A DNA stretch of 64,000 bases from contig NZ_BCVH01000001.1 in the NCBI RefSeq assembly GCF_001591645.1, positions 62,001 to 126,000 on the forward strand, read 5' to 3'. The number at the start of each line of letters is the position of its first letter. Position 1 is the first letter of the stretch. The notes beneath the pieces were generated by a model. It was not told the DNA's origin. It did not search any database and saw nothing but the letters and a program-made list of their open reading frames with translations. The translations under genes were made by a program, and so were the position numbers. Shown here piece by piece: positions 62,991-64,000 of the stretch. Source of the stretch: Robertmurraya korlensis NBRC 107688. Lineage in GTDB: Bacteria; Bacillota; Bacilli; Bacillales; Cytobacillaceae.

Positions 62991-63566
62991 ATGAAAAAAG
63001 GATTATTATTTGGATTCATTTTGGCTGTTCTTTTGTTACTAGTTTTTACTCTATTGAACTCAAACGAATCGTTCCAAATGGTTGGTAAAGAGGCGGGGAA
63101 GAGTGTAGTAGAAAAGGAACAGAATCTGAAGGAAAAAAAGGTTCAAAAAGTTACAACACCAAAAGTCGAAACAAGGGTTCAAAATTCTACGACTATAAAT
63201 GGCGAAACTGAATCAAATGAGGAAAAAAAACTTGTTGAAGAATCTAAGGCTGAGTTTAATAGAATCACACAGGAGGCAGAAGAAAACGTAACTGCTTTAC
63301 TAGGGACAGCCAAGAAGGAAGTAAAAGTGAAAAAAGAAGATAATATGGATCTATCTATTATTCCCATAAAATATGAGGCGATTCTAAAAGAAAAAGAGAA
63401 AGAAGCAGACAGCCAATTTAAAGTCTTTTTAGAAAGACTGGAGTTAGACATGCATGAAAATAACCTCCCTGCTTCAATGGATGAAGAGTATAAGCGAGAG
63501 TATAAACAAAAGAAGTTAGATCGTTTATTAAGATTAAAAGAAGAAATTAATAAGCTTGTGATGTAA
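62991..63566 (+). CDS. Membrane-anchored or secreted charged coiled-coil protein
   Basis: A 191-residue protein with an N-terminal hydrophobic segment (KKGLLFGFILAVLLLLVFTLL, residues about 2-22) acting as a signal anchor. A highly charged, Lys/Glu-rich outer part follows, with likely coiled coils at about 75-115 and 130-190 and no cysteine. GAGGGGAG before ATG 62991 fixes the start; an in-frame ATG at 62973 lies before that site. It is followed 34 bases later by an exported protein gene, perhaps in the same operon. Function unknown. Confidence 0.75.
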   Translation: MKKGLLFGFILAVLLLLVFTLLNSNESFQMVGKEAGKSVVEKEQNLKEKKVQKVTTPKVETRVQNSTTINGETESNEEKKLVEESKAEFNRITQEAEENVTALLGTAKKEVKVKKEDNMDLSIIPIKYEAILKEKEKEADSQFKVFLERLELDMHENNLPASMDEEYKREYKQKKLDRLLRLKEEINKLVM

Positions 63567-63600
63567 AGAGATAGAACTTAATAAATTGGGAGTGGAGATT

Positions 63601-64000
63601 TTGAAAAACAAGTCACTAGTATTCTTGTTAATCTTTTTGTTAAGCACTAATCCACTAATGACGATGGCTGAGTCATTAGTTACAAGTAATCAAACAACAG
63701 AGTCTGATTATACGGGACCTACCCTTACTAACGTTCAACTATCTAAGACAGAGGTGAATGTAGGGGAGGAGATTGTTTTTACAGCCTCAGTGTCGGATGA
63801 CATTTCTGGAGTATCAGGTGTATCTGCCATGATGTATTTAGCAGATAAATCTAAGCCGAATGGTGCCCGGTACATTGAGTTTGTCTACGAACCTGAATCA
63901 TCTAATTGGATCGGGACCTATACTGTAGGAGTGAATGATGTACCTGGAGAATGGATTTTAGAGGAAATTCACATGGTTGACAACATGTATAATTCAAACT
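63601..64000 (+). CDS. Exported Ig-like-domain protein (3' truncated by window)
   Basis: A TTG start at 63601 with GTGGAG 4-9 bases before opens a frame that runs to the end of the window (133 residues visible). Residues 1-24 are a signal peptide (KNKSLVFLLIFLLSTNPLM, then MAES). The visible part then shows TGPTLTNVQLSKTEVNVGEE and TASVSDDISGVSG, typical of bacterial Ig-like or cadherin-like beta-sandwich domains of secreted enzymes and adhesins. Enzymatic domains, if any, lie beyond the window. Confidence 0.8.
   Translation, partial: MKNKSLVFLLIFLLSTNPLMTMAESLVTSNQTTESDYTGPTLTNVQLSKTEVNVGEEIVFTASVSDDISGVSGVSAMMYLADKSKPNGARYIEFVYEPESSNWIGTYTVGVNDVPGEWILEEIHMVDNMYNSN

Noticed and set aside
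1-64000. CRISPR array, tRNA or rRNA genes
   Set aside because: No regularly spaced direct repeats and no tRNA or rRNA sequences were recognised on reading; a dedicated search was not possible.

Overview
The window looks like chromosome from a Bacillaceae bacterium (Bacillus in the broad sense): low GC, strong GGAGG ribosome binding sites, frequent TTG/GTG starts, hairpin-plus-T terminators, and a gene order matching the yqi-yqj region of Bacillus subtilis (recalled synteny, not searched).

Region 1 (1-8534) is a sigma-54-driven branched-chain keto acid operon: the end of the activator bkdR, then ptb, bcd, buk, lpdV, bkdAA, bkdAB and bkdB. Region 2 (8540-18223) continues the pathway. mutA, mutB and meaB make and protect methylmalonyl-CoA mutase, and an epimerase plus an acyl-CoA carboxyltransferase subunit follow. 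Valine and isoleucine carbon can thus flow to propionyl-CoA and on to succinyl-CoA. Between them lie brxB (bacilliredoxin), an aromatic-acid-exporter-like membrane protein, a YkuD transpeptidase and, on the other strand, a 31-codon gene I read as prli42. Region 3 (18299-30969) is housekeeping: tripeptidase, CheW-like protein, DNA polymerase IV, gndA and zwf, an ABC-2 exporter, RNase Z, NADPH dehydrogenase, a glycosyltransferase and a small membrane protein. A probable type I toxin-antitoxin locus (31102-31397) and a secreted 5'-nucleotidase follow.

Region 4 (33252 to about 53150) is an accessory island and is visibly AT-richer, especially from 39.4 kb. Its left part is a minus-strand cluster of three full-length large serine recombinases, one truncated recombinase and five tiny genes in two overlapping operons, with short repeated motifs between them. 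Its cargo looks like anti-phage defence: a PHP-SMC-like ATPase, a 1326-residue STAND-type NTPase with an apparent Cap4-like nuclease N-terminus behind a membrane protein, and a two-gene operon of a PLD-like protein and an unrecognised helical protein. A zinc-ribbon mini-gene sits between two inverted composite repeats.

Region 5 (53151-64000) returns to chromosome-like sequence: an ABC-F protein, a decayed LURP-one/YxjI gene, the DEAD-box helicase dbpA, an AraC regulator next to a large secreted pectinase (two CBM-like domains, PL10 lyase, CE8 esterase) with two CcpA-type sites in its promoter region, gene remnants, and two exported proteins, the last cut by the window end.

The best candidates for something undescribed are the PLD-like/helical pair (50243-52877) and the membrane protein/nuclease-STAND pair (44037-48903). 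No tRNA, rRNA or CRISPR array was seen.
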